Part shown: positions 43,040 through 52,567 of the stretch, piece by piece
Layout of the letters: every line of letters begins with the position of its first letter
How positions within the stretch are numbered: position 1 is the first letter of the stretch
From: Candidatus Thiodiazotropha sp. (ex Myrtea sp. 'scaly one' KF741663)
Lineage (GTDB): Bacteria > Pseudomonadota > Gammaproteobacteria > Chromatiales > Chromatiaceae
Length of the DNA: 64,000 nt
Assembly: GCA_025655555.1 (NCBI GenBank)
Contig: JAHXIQ010000005.1
Coordinates: forward strand, 124,001-188,000
Direction: 5' to 3'
The notes under the pieces: model-generated
Databases searched by the model: none
Told to the model about the DNA's origin: nothing
The model's input: the letters and a program-made list of their open reading frames with translations, nothing else
Position numbers and translations under genes: made by a program

Positions 43040-43597
43040 ATGTTTTTGCGTATGCTGAACAAAGCAGAGGAGAGCATTATCTCACTGCTACTGGTGACGA
43101 TGACCCTGCTGGTATTCGTCGAAGTTGTAATGCGTTTCGTATTCAATAGCGGATTTCTCTGGGCGCAGGAGTTGACCCTGCATATCTCAGCCTGGTTCGT
43201 GCTTTTCGGTATCTCCTATGGCCTCAAGGTCGGTGCGCATATCGGAGTAGATGCGTTTATAAAATTACTATCCCCCACCGCTCAACGGGTTCTTTCCAGC
43301 GTTGCAGTGCTTTGCTCGTTGGCTTACTGCGGGCTCTTTATCTATGGCTCATGGATCTATCTCAGCAAGATGAAGAAGATCCAGATCGAACTGGAGGACA
43401 TTCCGGTAGAGCTCTGGATTGCCCATAGCATCCTTGTCATTGGTCTGGTGTTTTTCTCCATACGTCTGTTGCAGCTCCTGTGGCACATTGCCAAGGGAGA
43501 CACAACCGGCTTCAGTCACACCAATGAGGCAGAGGAGAGTATGCATCTCGCGGAGGAGCTGGCAGGGGAACAAGTGACATTTGGGGAGAAAAAATAA
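43040..43597 (+). CDS. dctQ: TRAP transporter small permease DctQ
   Basis: A 185-residue inner-membrane protein with four TM helices (about 15-35, 50-68, 90-110, 132-150). VFVEVVMRFVFNSGFLWAQEL is the conserved DctQ segment with FxWAxEL; HISAWFVLFGISYGLKVGAHI follows. A 30-residue acidic C-terminal tail is cytoplasmic. One base overlaps the dctM start. Confidence 0.92.
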   Translation: MFLRMLNKAEESIISLLLVTMTLLVFVEVVMRFVFNSGFLWAQELTLHISAWFVLFGISYGLKVGAHIGVDAFIKLLSPTAQRVLSSVAVLCSLAYCGLFIYGSWIYLSKMKKIQIELEDIPVELWIAHSILVIGLVFFSIRLLQLLWHIAKGDTTGFSHTNEAEESMHLAEELAGEQVTFGEKK

Positions 43598-44997
43598 TGA
43601 CAACAGCAACCCTATTTATCCTGCTATTTGGCTGCATGCTGATCGGTATGCCGATCGCCATTGCGCTGGGATTTTCAAGCATCGTCACCATTCTGTTGTT
43701 TTCCAACGATTCACTTGCCTCCATTGCACTCAAACTTTTTGAGGCATTGTCAGAACACTACACGCTGCTGGCGATCCCATTCTTTATTCTCTCGTCCTCA
43801 TTTCTATCTACAGGCGGTGTGGCAAAACGGCTGATCCGTTTCGCTGTCGACTGTGTGGGTCACATCAAGGGCGGATTGGCCATGGCCTCCGTTATGGCCT
43901 GTATGCTGTTTGCCGCGGTATCCGGTTCATCACCTGCGACAGTGGCAGCCATCGGTACGATCGTGATTGCAGGTATGGTCCGTTCCGGTTACCCGGAGAG
44001 TTTCGCTGCCGGCGTCATCACCAATGCCGGTACACTGGGTATCCTGATTCCGCCTTCTATCGTTATGTTGGTCTATTCAGCAGCAACTGAGGTATCAGCG
44101 GCAAAAATGTTCATGGCCGGATTTATTCCCGGCATCATGATGGGGCTACTCCTGATGCTGGCTATCTATGTTGTCGCTCGCATTAAGCATCTGCCTTCTC
44201 AGCCCTGGCCCGGTATTAGAGAGATCCTGAGTTCCGGTTTCAGTGCCTCTGGCGGATTGATGCTGATCGTCATCGTACTGGGCTCTATCTATGGCGGTAT
44301 TGCCAGCCCCACGGAGGCGGCAGCGGTTTCTGCAGTCTATGCATTTCTGGTTTCGGTTTTTGGTTACCGGGATATGGGGCCATTGAAAAAAATGCCATGG
44401 CGGCATGAAGGTGAAAATCCGATCACTATGGTTTCGCGTAACCTTGGACAATCTGTTATGGCGTTTCCCCGAGCGCTTGCCGATGAGGAGATTCGGCACA
44501 CGGTACTGGATGCCGCGAAGGTGAGTATCATGCTGCTCTTCATCATTGCTAATGCGATGCTGTTTGCCCATGTGCTGACCACTGAGCGTATTCCCCACGT
44601 GATCGCAGACACTATCGTTAATTGGGGACTCGAGCCCTGGATGTTTCTGATCGTGATGAACCTGCTGCTGTTGGCTGCGGGTAACTTCATGGAGCCATCG
44701 GCTATTCTATTGATCATGGCGCCGATTCTGTTTCCCATCGCGACACAGCTGGGTATAGATCCGATCCATCTCGGCATCATTATGGTAGTCAACATGGAGA
44801 TCGGCATGCTGACACCGCCGGTTGGACTCAATCTCTTCGTGACTGCCGGTATTACGGGTAACTCTATCGGCTGGGTCATCAAGGCGGTCTTGCCATGGCT
44901 GACACTGTTGCTGCTGTTCCTGATTATCATTACCTATGTTCCGCAGGTGTCGCTGTTCCTGCCGGAGTATCTTGACCAGTTACAAGGCTACAAGTGA
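43597..44997 (+). CDS. dctM: TRAP transporter large permease DctM
   Basis: A 466-residue sodium-coupled permease with 12 or so TM helices. GCMLIGMPIAIALGFSS, the loop VSGSSPATVAAIGTIVI and GTLGILIPPSIVMLVYS carry conserved Na+/substrate residues. LTPPVGLNLFVTAGI near the C-terminus is the second pseudo-repeat. A cytoplasmic insert near residues 250-300 between the two halves is longer than in minimal DctM proteins. It overlaps uspA by four bases. Confidence 0.94.
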   Translation: MTTATLFILLFGCMLIGMPIAIALGFSSIVTILLFSNDSLASIALKLFEALSEHYTLLAIPFFILSSSFLSTGGVAKRLIRFAVDCVGHIKGGLAMASVMACMLFAAVSGSSPATVAAIGTIVIAGMVRSGYPESFAAGVITNAGTLGILIPPSIVMLVYSAATEVSAAKMFMAGFIPGIMMGLLLMLAIYVVARIKHLPSQPWPGIREILSSGFSASGGLMLIVIVLGSIYGGIASPTEAAAVSAVYAFLVSVFGYRDMGPLKKMPWRHEGENPITMVSRNLGQSVMAFPRALADEEIRHTVLDAAKVSIMLLFIIANAMLFAHVLTTERIPHVIADTIVNWGLEPWMFLIVMNLLLLAAGNFMEPSAILLIMAPILFPIATQLGIDPIHLGIIMVVNMEIGMLTPPVGLNLFVTAGITGNSIGWVIKAVLPWLTLLLLFLIIITYVPQVSLFLPEYLDQLQGYK

Positions 44998-45506
44998 GGC
45001 ACACCAAAGTGACTACCATCCCCGAGATCAAAACCATTCTCTACGCCACCGACCTGGGCCGGCATATGCGTCCGGTGTTTCGTCACGCCATCAGTATGGC
45101 CCAGCACCTTAATGCAAAGATCGTCATGTTACATGTGGTGGAACCCCTCGGCAGTACCGGTGAAGCGGTACTCTCCGCTTACCTGCCTAATAAAAAAGTG
45201 GAAAAACTTGAGCGAGACGGTATGAAGAAGATTCTCAAGCAAATGAAGACGAGGCTTGAGGAGTTCTGTCACGATGAGATGGAACTGTGTGATAAAAAAA
45301 GTTCGATGGTCAAGGATATCGTGGTAACTACCGGGAGACCTGCCGATCGTATTCCCCAGGAGGCGGAGAAGTACCAGGCAGATATGATCGTGATGGGCAG
45401 TTCGAGCGAAGGATTTATTGCTCACGGCCTGCTGGGCTCCACTGCGCGTCACGTGACCCAGGTCAGCCATCTACCGGTCTTGTTGGTACCGAATCGCAAC
45501 CATTGA
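44994..45506 (+). CDS. Universal stress protein, TRAP-associated (TeaD-like)
   Basis: A 170-residue UspA-fold protein. TILYATDLGRH starts the first strand and the C-terminal nucleotide loop MGSSSEGFIAHGLLGSTARH fits the ATP-binding G-x2-G-x9-G-S/T motif. It overlaps dctM by ATGA. A UspA protein linked to a TRAP transporter regulates ectoine uptake in Halomonas (TeaD); a similar regulatory role here is inferred. Confidence 0.88.
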   Translation: MRHTKVTTIPEIKTILYATDLGRHMRPVFRHAISMAQHLNAKIVMLHVVEPLGSTGEAVLSAYLPNKKVEKLERDGMKKILKQMKTRLEEFCHDEMELCDKKSSMVKDIVVTTGRPADRIPQEAEKYQADMIVMGSSSEGFIAHGLLGSTARHVTQVSHLPVLLVPNRNH

Positions 45507-45607
45507 TTAAGCCAAAATTAAGATCATTAAATATCATTATTCGTGATATAAAATAATGATTCATTATTTCACATTATTTTTGGCTCTCAACATACTGATC
45601 CGCTAAC
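45507..45607. other. AT-rich spacer with hairpin after uspA
   Basis: ATCATTAT (45533-45540) and ATAATGAT (45553-45560) form an 8-bp AT-only stem, then an AT-rich tail. It might terminate the TRAP operon but lacks a GC stem. Confidence 0.3.
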
Positions 45608-45875
45608 TAGGGCCTGCTAACACTAATCCAATACGCCCTGTTGAGCCTGAAAAAGCGCCAATCAAGGCGCGAGGAGAGAAGTTTGGTTATTCCAAATGAG
45701 CGACGAGCAACGCCGAGTGGCACTTTTTCAGGCGCACCCCAAGGGCTGGGGCTGTTTTTGCACCCAGCGGCGTTATCATTCGCTCATGTAGCCGGGCTAC
45801 ACCACGCTCATTCTGCCTTGCTGGGCACAAAAACAGCTCCAGCAGGGCGGATTGGATTAGTGTTAGCAGGCCCTA
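45608..45875. mobile_element. 268-bp MITE-like non-coding element
   Basis: Terminal inverted repeats of 33 bp (45608-45640 and 45843-45875) differ at one position; both begin TAGGGCCTGCTAACACTAAT. The inside is built of nested inverted segments. CCTGAAAAAGCGCC (45647-45660) answers GGCACTTTTTCAGG. An ATGAGCGA-type segment answers a TCGCTCAT segment. GGGCTGTTTTTGC answers a matching arm near 45825-45840. So the whole element can fold into a large branched hairpin. It has no transposase gene; open frames through it read as repeat sequence. It ends 57 bp before the maeB start. Confidence 0.75.
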
Positions 45876-45932
45876 ACAAACAAAGCTGGGGAAAACGATT
45901 GATTGATGGGATTAAACAGGTAGCAATGCATC

Positions 45933-48212
45933 ATGTCTGAAGAGTTGAGACGAGCGGCGCTCGACTACCATCTCTACCCCAAGCCGGGAAAGCTGGAGAT
46001 CAAGGCCACCAAGCCAATGGCCAACCAGCGTGACCTGGCACTAGCCTATTCACCAGGTGTGGCTGCGGCGTGCGAAATGATCGAAGAAGATCCCCGCACG
46101 GCAGCAGATTATACCGCACGGGGCAATCTGGTAGCAGTCATCACCAACGGTACAGCGGTGCTCGGTTTAGGCGCCATCGGCAGCCTTGCCTCAAAGCCGG
46201 TGATGGAAGGTAAGGCAGTACTCTTCAAGCAGTTTGCGGATATCGATGTGTTCGATATCGAGGTCGAAGAGCGGGATCCGGAAAAATTCATCGAGACAGT
46301 GGCCCGGCTTGAACCCAGCTTCGGCGGCATCAATCTCGAGGATATCAAAGCGCCTGAGTGCTTCATCATCGAGAAAGCGCTGAAAGCGCGCATGAACATA
46401 CCGGTATTTCACGACGATCAGCACGGTACGGCGATCGTCGTCTGTGCGGCTATCCTCAACGGCTTGAAGGTGGTTGGCAAAGAGATCGGTGAAGTCAGGC
46501 TGGTGACTGCCGGCGCGGGAGCCGCAGCACTGGCTTGTATCGGTCTGCTGGTCGACATGGGATTGAAGAAGGAGAATATCATCGTCACCGACATCGCCGG
46601 TGTGGTCTATCAGGGCCGAGCCGGAGAGATGGATCCCTACAAGGCCGAGTATGCAGTGGATACCGAGCTGCGTACCCTGCAGGAGGCCCTGTCGGGCGCC
46701 GATGTCTTTCTCGGTCTTTCTGCTGCCGGTGTGCTGAAAGCGGAATGGTTGCCAGCAATGGCAGAGAATCCCTTGATTATGGCACTGGCCAACCCGGTAC
46801 CCGAGATCCTGCCGGAAGAGGCCAAAGCCGTACGGCCGGATGCCATTATGGCGACAGGGCGTACCGATTATCCCAACCAGGTCAATAATGTCCTCTGTTT
46901 CCCTTTCCTGTTTCGCGGTGCGCTAGACGTAGGCGCCACCGAGATCAATAGTGCGATGAAGGTGGCCTGCGTACGCGCCATCGCTGAAATGGCCGAGGCG
47001 GAGTCATCCGATGTGGTGCGATCCGCCTATGGTGGCCAACAGTTGCAGTTCGGTCCCGAGTATCTGATTCCCAAGCCCTTCGATCCCCGGCTGATGGAGA
47101 AAGTCCCCTATGCCGTGGCGGTAGCCGCCATGGAGTCAGGTGTGGCGACACGCCCCCTGAGTGATCTGAAGGCTTACCAAGACCGCTTACAGCATCGGGT
47201 TTTTCGGACCAGCCTGACCATGCGGCCGATTTTCGAGAAGGCGCATCAGGAGTTGCGCCGGGTCGTCTATGCGGAAGGGCAGCAGGAAAAAGTGCTGGAG
47301 GTGGCTCAACAGGTCGTGGACCAGGCCATTGCCAGGCCTGTCCTCATCGGTCGTCGAGATATCATTCATCAACGCATCGAGACCCTCGGACTGCGTCTGC
47401 AGGAAACGGTCGATTATGAACTGGTCGATCCCCTCGATAACCCCCAATTAGACCGCTACACTCAGGCCTTCTTCGAACGGGTGCAACGGAAAGGTTACTC
47501 TCCCAAGGAGGCCCGCAGCTATATCGCACGTAATTCAACGGCCCTTGCTTCAGTGATGCTGGCGTTGGGTGATGTGGATGCCATGATCTGCGGCACTGTG
47601 GGACGCTACTGCAACCATCTTCAGTTGGTTGAAGATATTGTTGGTACAGAAGGTGGGGTGGAAAAGCTTACTTCCATGAATGCGCTGGTGCTCCACTCTG
47701 GCACGTTGTTTATTGCCGATACGTATGTGCAGGTCGAGCCGACCGCAGAGGAGTTGGCGGAGATTGTCGCACTTTGTGCGGAAGAGGTGCTCTGGTTCGG
47801 TATCGAGCCTAAAGTAGCGCTGCTTTCACACTCCAATTTTGGTAGTCACGATTCCCCGTCAGCAAAAAAAATGCACAATGCTCTACAGTTAGTGAGAGCG
47901 CGTATGCCGGATCTCGAGGTTGAAGGCGAGATGCACGCCGACCTGGCCCTCTCCGAGGAGTTACGCAAGACAAGGTTTCCCAACTCCCGGTTACAGGGTC
48001 GGGCGAATCTTTTAGTCATGCCTAACCAGGATGCGGCGAATATTGCCTTTAATATGCTGAAGATGCTGGGTGAAGGTGTTGCCATCGGACCGATTCTGAT
48101 CGGTGCCGCCAAATCGGCGCATGTGGTCACGCCAACCATTACAGTGAGGGGTCTGCTCAACATGACCGCACTGGCCTCGGTGAGAGCCAGTTGTCAGATG
48201 AAGCAGGATTGA
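45933..48212 (+). CDS. maeB: NADP-dependent malic enzyme MaeB
   Basis: A 759-residue two-domain enzyme, the usual MaeB length. Residues 1 to about 420 are the malic domain: [51 protein letters not shown] and [14 protein letters not shown]. Residues about 430-759 are the phosphotransacetylase-like regulatory domain. It oxidatively decarboxylates malate to pyruvate with NADP. With dctPQM before it and sdh after it, it fits a C4-dicarboxylate utilisation block. The MITE-like element ends just upstream and may influence its expression. Confidence 0.94.
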   Translation: MSEELRRAALDYHLYPKPGKLEIKATKPMANQRDLALAYSPGVAAACEMIEEDPRTAADYTARGNLVAVITNGTAVLGLGAIGSLASKPVMEGKAVLFKQFADIDVFDIEVEERDPEKFIETVARLEPSFGGINLEDIKAPECFIIEKALKARMNIPVFHDDQHGTAIVVCAAILNGLKVVGKEIGEVRLVTAGAGAAALACIGLLVDMGLKKENIIVTDIAGVVYQGRAGEMDPYKAEYAVDTELRTLQEALSGADVFLGLSAAGVLKAEWLPAMAENPLIMALANPVPEILPEEAKAVRPDAIMATGRTDYPNQVNNVLCFPFLFRGALDVGATEINSAMKVACVRAIAEMAEAESSDVVRSAYGGQQLQFGPEYLIPKPFDPRLMEKVPYAVAVAAMESGVATRPLSDLKAYQDRLQHRVFRTSLTMRPIFEKAHQELRRVVYAEGQQEKVLEVAQQVVDQAIARPVLIGRRDIIHQRIETLGLRLQETVDYELVDPLDNPQLDRYTQAFFERVQRKGYSPKEARSYIARNSTALASVMLALGDVDAMICGTVGRYCNHLQLVEDIVGTEGGVEKLTSMNALVLHSGTLFIADTYVQVEPTAEELAEIVALCAEEVLWFGIEPKVALLSHSNFGSHDSPSAKKMHNALQLVRARMPDLEVEGEMHADLALSEELRKTRFPNSRLQGRANLLVMPNQDAANIAFNMLKMLGEGVAIGPILIGAAKSAHVVTPTITVRGLLNMTALASVRASCQMKQD

Positions 48213-48301
48213 GGGTAGAATCCAGGAGACTGTCTGCACAATCAGGATCTTTTCGTTGTCAGGCGGTGAGACAATCAATTAACGAGTTGGAACCTAATGC
48301 G

Positions 48302-48682
48302 ATGATAACTACGAAATCGAGACCGGTCTTTCTCAATCTGATGAAGATAAGGCTGCCTGTTGCCGGGGTGATGTCGATCATTCATCGTGCCACGGGTGTG
48401 GTGATGGTGGTCGCCATTCCGCTGCTGGTCTATCTACTTGATCTCTCACTCTCAGGTGAAGCCGGCTTTGCCGATACCGCATCCCTGTTTGGCAATGGAC
48501 TGATCCAGTTGGTGCTCTTCCTCTTTTTGTGGGGGTTGATGCACCATCTGCTCGCCGGTATCCGTTACCTGTTGATCGACATTGATATCGGTGTGGAGAA
48601 ACCGCTTTTTCGCCAGACTGCCTGGGGTGTGATCGTAGCAGCGCCCGTGTTGGCCTTGATCCTGATGGGAGGTCTCTCATGA
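48302..48682 (+). CDS. sdhC: Succinate dehydrogenase cytochrome b556 subunit
   Basis: A 126-residue membrane anchor with three TM helices. SIIHRATGVVM (His28, Arg29) is the SdhC signature with quinone-site residues, and GLMHHLLAGIRYLLID holds the haem-ligand His (81/82). NLMKIRLPVAGVMS replaces the more usual N-terminal block. The ATG at 48302 was chosen by alignment to family N-termini; frame upstream overlaps maeB. It overlaps sdhD by four bases. Confidence 0.92.
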   Translation: MITTKSRPVFLNLMKIRLPVAGVMSIIHRATGVVMVVAIPLLVYLLDLSLSGEAGFADTASLFGNGLIQLVLFLFLWGLMHHLLAGIRYLLIDIDIGVEKPLFRQTAWGVIVAAPVLALILMGGLS

Positions 48683-49020
48683 GCCGGCAAGCAAGCGGTC
48701 TGCGGGCCTGGTTTCTGCAACGAGCCACCGCCATCTATCTGATGCTGTTTATTCTTTATGTGCTGCAACACATGATCTTTCATGCGCCTGCTGATCATGC
48801 CGCCTGGCAGGCATGGGTTGCACACCCACTGGTCTCACTGGGGGGGTTGCTGTTTTTTGCCTCACTCCTGCTACATGCCTGGGTCGGTATCCGCGATGTG
48901 ATTATCGACTATGTTCATCCCACCACTATTCGTGTCTCTGTCTTGACAGTGATCGGATTCGTCCTGGTGGGCTGTGCGGCATGGGTACTTCAGATCATCA
49001 TCCTGGCGCAAATCGCCTGA
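48679..49020 (+). CDS. sdhD: Succinate dehydrogenase membrane anchor subunit
   Basis: A 113-residue three-helix protein. WFLQRATAIYLMLF is the typical start and LLLHAWVGIRDVIIDYVH carries the second haem-ligand His66 and the quinone-site Asp/Tyr pair. It is followed after 19 bases by sdhA. Confidence 0.92.
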   Translation: MSRQASGLRAWFLQRATAIYLMLFILYVLQHMIFHAPADHAAWQAWVAHPLVSLGGLLFFASLLLHAWVGIRDVIIDYVHPTTIRVSVLTVIGFVLVGCAAWVLQIIILAQIA

Positions 49021-49039
49021 TATCAAAGGGTCAACATTC

Positions 49040-50800
49040 ATGGCACTGGAAAAGCAACGTTTCGATACCCTGATTCTCGGCGCCGGTGGTGCCGGGTTGA
49101 ATGCAGCCCTGCAGTTGGCCAACGCCAATCTCAAGGTGGCAGTGGTCTCCAAGGTATTTCCCACCCGTTCGCATACGGTTGCGGCACAGGGTGGCGTGAA
49201 TGCCGCGCTGGCCAATGTGTTGCCGGACAACTGGCACTGGCATATGTTCGATACGGTCAAGGGTTCCGACTATCTGGGCGATCAGGACGCCATCGAGTAT
49301 ATGTGCCGGGAGGCCATCCCGACTGTCTATGAACTCGAGCACAACGGTGTTCCTTTTTCACGGCTCGATAACGGTAAAATCTACCAGCGTGCCTTCGGCG
49401 GACAGAGTCAGAACTTCGGCGGTGATCAGGCGGCACGTACCTGTGCTGCAGCAGACCGTACCGGTCATGCAATCCTGCATACCCTCTATCAGCAGAACAT
49501 CCGTGCCAAGACCCACTTTTTTGACGAGTACTTTGCAGCTGATCTGATACAGGATCAGGAGGGGATCATCCTCGGTGCCCTGGTGCTCGATATCGCCACT
49601 GGCGAGCCCCTGCTGATCGAGGCGAAGACCACACTGCTGGCCACTGGCGGCTGCGGTCAGGTCTTCCGCACCACAAGTAACGCCCATATCAATACCGGCG
49701 ATGGCAAGGCGATGATCCTGCGTGCGGGACTGCCATTGATGGATATGGAATTCTTTCAGTTCCATCCCACAGGTATCGCCGGTAAGGGGATGCTGATCAC
49801 CGAAGGTGTGCGTGGCGAAGGAGGCTATCTGATCAACAAGGATGGTGAACGCTTCATGGAGAAGTACGCACCCAACGCAAAAGATCTGGCCAGCCGGGAC
49901 GTGGTAGCCCGTTCCATCGTTACCGAAGTCCGTGAGGGACGTGGCTGCGGACCCGAAGCGGATCATGTCATGCTCAAGGTAAACCACCTCGATGAGGCCG
50001 TGATCGCAAAAAGGCTGCCGGGTATACGTGAAAGTTCCAAGATCTTCGCCGGTGTCGATCCGGTCAAGGATCCGATCCCCGTCTTTCCCACCGCCCACTA
50101 TGTCATGGGGGGTATCCCCACCGACCGTTTTGGCCGCGTGATGCCGACTTCAGATGACGATGGCGATCACCTGCCCGGTCTCTATGCTGCCGGTGAGTGT
50201 GCCTGCGCCTCGGTGCATGGGGCCAACCGGCTGGGCGGTAACTCGTTGCTCGATATCCTGGTCTTCGGGCGTCTCGCCGGCAAGAACATCATCGACTACG
50301 TTAAAGACAATCCCAGCCATCGCCCGCTCGATGAGGCGAACGTCGAGTGGGCCATGGGCCGTCTTGGCAGGTGGGATACCAAGGGTGACGGCATCACTGT
50401 CAGCGATTTGCGCAAGGAGTTCCGCAAGACCATGGAGGATCACGCTGGTGTATTCCGTGTCGAGGATATGATGCAGGAGGGTGTTGAGAAGGTGAGGGCG
50501 ATCCGTGAGAAGCTTGCTGATGTCCGCCTGACAGACTACTCCAATACGTTTAACACCAATCGTACCGAAGCGCTGGAATTGGAGAACATGATCGATGTGG
50601 GTCTTTCAATTGCAACCTCGGCTCTGCATCGTAAGGAGAGCCGTGGCGCCCACTCGCGTCCCGATTATCCGAAGCGGGATGATGCCGAGTGGATGAAGCA
50701 TACCCTCTATTGGCAGGAGGGCGACAGGCTTGATTACAAGGGTGTGCGGTCACAGCCATTGACGGTGGAGAGTTTTCCGCCGAAAGAAAGGGTTTATTAA
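49040..50800 (+). CDS. sdhA: Succinate dehydrogenase flavoprotein subunit
   Basis: A 586-residue flavoprotein. LILGAGGAGLNAALQ is the FAD dinucleotide-binding motif, PTRSHTVAAQGGVNAAL holds the His that bonds FAD covalently, and QFHPTGI, GEGGYLINKDGERFMEKYAP and AGECACASVHGANRLGGNSL are active-site and FAD-binding blocks. It oxidises succinate to fumarate. Length agrees with E. coli SdhA (588). The start at 49040 gives a normal N-terminus. It is separated from sdhB by an unusual 168-bp AT-rich inverted-repeat insert. Confidence 0.95.
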   Translation: MALEKQRFDTLILGAGGAGLNAALQLANANLKVAVVSKVFPTRSHTVAAQGGVNAALANVLPDNWHWHMFDTVKGSDYLGDQDAIEYMCREAIPTVYELEHNGVPFSRLDNGKIYQRAFGGQSQNFGGDQAARTCAAADRTGHAILHTLYQQNIRAKTHFFDEYFAADLIQDQEGIILGALVLDIATGEPLLIEAKTTLLATGGCGQVFRTTSNAHINTGDGKAMILRAGLPLMDMEFFQFHPTGIAGKGMLITEGVRGEGGYLINKDGERFMEKYAPNAKDLASRDVVARSIVTEVREGRGCGPEADHVMLKVNHLDEAVIAKRLPGIRESSKIFAGVDPVKDPIPVFPTAHYVMGGIPTDRFGRVMPTSDDDGDHLPGLYAAGECACASVHGANRLGGNSLLDILVFGRLAGKNIIDYVKDNPSHRPLDEANVEWAMGRLGRWDTKGDGITVSDLRKEFRKTMEDHAGVFRVEDMMQEGVEKVRAIREKLADVRLTDYSNTFNTNRTEALELENMIDVGLSIATSALHRKESRGAHSRPDYPKRDDAEWMKHTLYWQEGDRLDYKGVRSQPLTVESFPPKERVY

Positions 50801-50945
50801 TTTTGAATTGTGATTTTTTAATTTTGAATTGATTGTGTGTGATGCACACGGTTGGATTTTGAAGCGAAGTGTAGCTGTTCCTCTAGTAAAGATTTGAACG
50901 AAGCGAACACCGAAATTCAAAATTTATAATTCAAAATTCAAAATT
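50797..50945. repeat. AT-rich inverted-repeat insert between sdhA and sdhB
   Basis: TTAATTTTGAATT units at 50797-50809 and 50819-50831 face AATTCAAAATT units at 50914-50945, forming an imperfect inverted repeat around a core with GTGTGTGATGCACAC (50835-50849) and two GAAGCGAA-like motifs. Other sdh genes here overlap or nearly abut, so this is an insertion-like block inside the operon. Confidence 0.6.
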
Positions 50946-50968
50946 TCCAAATCTGCAGAGGATTTGAA

Positions 50969-51661
50969 ATGAAATTCAGCGTTTACCGTTACAATCCGGA
51001 AACCGACAACGAGCCCTATATGCAGGCGTTTGATATCGAGGCTCGTCAGGGCATGATGTTGCGTGATGCGCTGATGGCTATACAGGAGCAGGATGAGTCT
51101 TTCACTTTTCGTCACTCCTGCGGTGAGGGCGTTTGTGGTTCCGACGGGGTAAACGTGAATGGCAGCAACAAGCTTGCCTGTATCACCCCCCTATCTGAAT
51201 TGAAGGAGACAGTTGAGGTCAGGCCCTTTCCCGGTCGCCCTGTGATCCGTGATCTGGTAGTCGACATGAGCCAGTTCTATGCCCAGTACAAACAGGTTGA
51301 TCCCTGGTTGATTCGCAAGGAACCCTTGCCGGAGCAGGAGATTTTGCAGTCTCCTGAGGAGCGGGACAAACTCGACGGTCTCTATGAATGCATCATGTGT
51401 GGATGCTGTTCCACATCCTGTCCCTCTTTCTGGTGGAACCCGGACAAATTTCTCGGCCCTCAAGCACTTCTCAGCGCCTGCCGCTTTCTGGCAGACAGCC
51501 GCGATCAAGCCAGTGAGGAGCGCCTTAACAGTTTGGAAGGACCTTATAAACTATTTCGCTGCCACACCATCATGAATTGTGTGGAGGCCTGTCCGAAAGG
51601 ACTCAACCCGACCAAGGCTATCGGTCACATCAAGGCAATCATGCTCAAGGATGCCATTTGA
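50969..51661 (+). CDS. sdhB: Succinate dehydrogenase iron-sulfur subunit
   Basis: A 230-residue protein. Cys-rich motifs for the three clusters are intact: 2Fe-2S CGEGVCGSDGVNVNGSNKLAC (given in part: CGEGVCG and NKLAC), 4Fe-4S CIMCGCCSTSCPSFWW and 3Fe-4S CHTIMNCVEACPKGLNP. It passes electrons from SdhA to quinone at SdhCD. GAGGA at 50958-50962 precedes the start. Confidence 0.95.
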   Translation: MKFSVYRYNPETDNEPYMQAFDIEARQGMMLRDALMAIQEQDESFTFRHSCGEGVCGSDGVNVNGSNKLACITPLSELKETVEVRPFPGRPVIRDLVVDMSQFYAQYKQVDPWLIRKEPLPEQEILQSPEERDKLDGLYECIMCGCCSTSCPSFWWNPDKFLGPQALLSACRFLADSRDQASEERLNSLEGPYKLFRCHTIMNCVEACPKGLNPTKAIGHIKAIMLKDAI

Positions 51662-51690
51662 TACCTGCCAGGTATTGAGGAGTTCTACCG

Positions 51691-51954
51691 ATGATGATTC
51701 CTGAAAGTGAGCTGAAGAATATCGAGAGACTCCGCTGGCAATGTCGTCGCGGCATGCTTGAATTGGATGTGCTGTTGGAGGCATTTCTCGATCAGCACTA
51801 TGAAATGCTCAGTCCCCGTTTGCAACGGCACTTCCTGCAGCTGCTTGAATTCCCCGATCCGGTTATTCATTCATGGTGCGTGGGGGGAGAAAACCCGGAC
51901 GATGAAGAATTCGTGGAGTTGGTTGACTCGATTCGCGCCACCAGCGTGGCTTGA
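51691..51954 (+). CDS. sdhE: FAD assembly factor SdhE
   Basis: An 87-residue protein with the SdhE/YgfY signature RRGMLELDVLLEAFLDQHYE. It promotes covalent flavinylation of SdhA. The RGxxE motif is intact. It follows sdhB by 29 bases and ends the operon; GAGGAG precedes the ATG. Confidence 0.93.
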   Translation: MMIPESELKNIERLRWQCRRGMLELDVLLEAFLDQHYEMLSPRLQRHFLQLLEFPDPVIHSWCVGGENPDDEEFVELVDSIRATSVA

Positions 51955-52018
51955 TTATCCAGCTTTTTTATACATCGTTCACTTATAAAACGAACAGCAT
52001 TTTATTTATAAAGCTAAA

Positions 52019-52037
52019 GGTGCGGCAGTGCCGCACC
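52019..52037. terminator. Hairpin between convergent sdhE and CZB genes
   Basis: GGTGCGGC-AGT-GCCGCACC is a perfect 8-bp GC-rich stem. T-rich runs follow it only weakly on either strand, so it may be a REP-like sequence or bidirectional transcription stop. Confidence 0.5.
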
Positions 52038-52105
52038 CTACAAGCTCGATATTGAGTATCCCTTCTTCTTTGGAGATGACAGCTGGGGTGTGTGTCTCAA
52101 CTGCC

Positions 52106-52471
52106 CTATCGGCCCTGACTCATGGTGTCGAGATCCATTAATAGATCCACCAGATCGACTGAAAGCTTAAACATTTTAGTCATTGCCTGTTCCATGCCTT
52201 CGATATCGCCGTCAGCCTTTCGCTTAAGCGCCAGATGGCTGGTGCTATGGAATTCTTCATGGGGTTCGATCAGGGAATCAAAGATGGCTCGTGCCTCACT
52301 GCTGATGGCGTCAGCCTGTGCCGGACCTTCAGTGTCCAACCACTGCCCCAGTTTACAGGTGTGATGGTCGGTACCCTGAAAATCTCCTTTGTCTGCCAAT
52401 GTTGCTTTAATTTTGCCAAGATATTGAACGTGATCGTTCATGCGTCTGAGAAAAAATGCGCTCTCACTCAT
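52106..52471 (-). CDS. CZB (chemoreceptor zinc-binding) domain protein
   Basis: A 121-residue stand-alone CZB domain. The four zinc-ligand positions are visible: His14 (MNDHVQYLG), Cys39 in HTCKLGQWL, and His71 and His75 in HEEFHSTSH. In chemoreceptors and diguanylate cyclases the CZB Cys-zinc switch senses zinc, hypochlorite or redox state. Here it is not fused to an output domain. AGAGG eight bases upstream supports the start at 52471. It is the last gene of the GTPase/Roadblock operon. Confidence 0.87.
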   Translation of the reverse strand: MSESAFFLRRMNDHVQYLGKIKATLADKGDFQGTDHHTCKLGQWLDTEGPAQADAISSEARAIFDSLIEPHEEFHSTSHLALKRKADGDIEGMEQAMTKMFKLSVDLVDLLMDLDTMSQGR

Positions 52472-52567
52472 AGTAAAAACCTCTAAGACATTCACTGTCA
52501 CAGGTCGAATAAAGTCCCGGGTTGTTGGAGTTTCAAAGCCGGGTTGTTTGTATCAGGGTTTAGTCTT

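Noticed and set aside
45641-45940. 99-codon frame starting in the MITE-like element
   Set aside because: It reads through inverted-repeat sequence and out into the maeB leader, has no ribosome site and no recognisable domain.
49358-50098. Antisense open frame of 246 codons within sdhA
   Set aside because: sdhA is unambiguous in the other strand; the antisense frame has no coding features.
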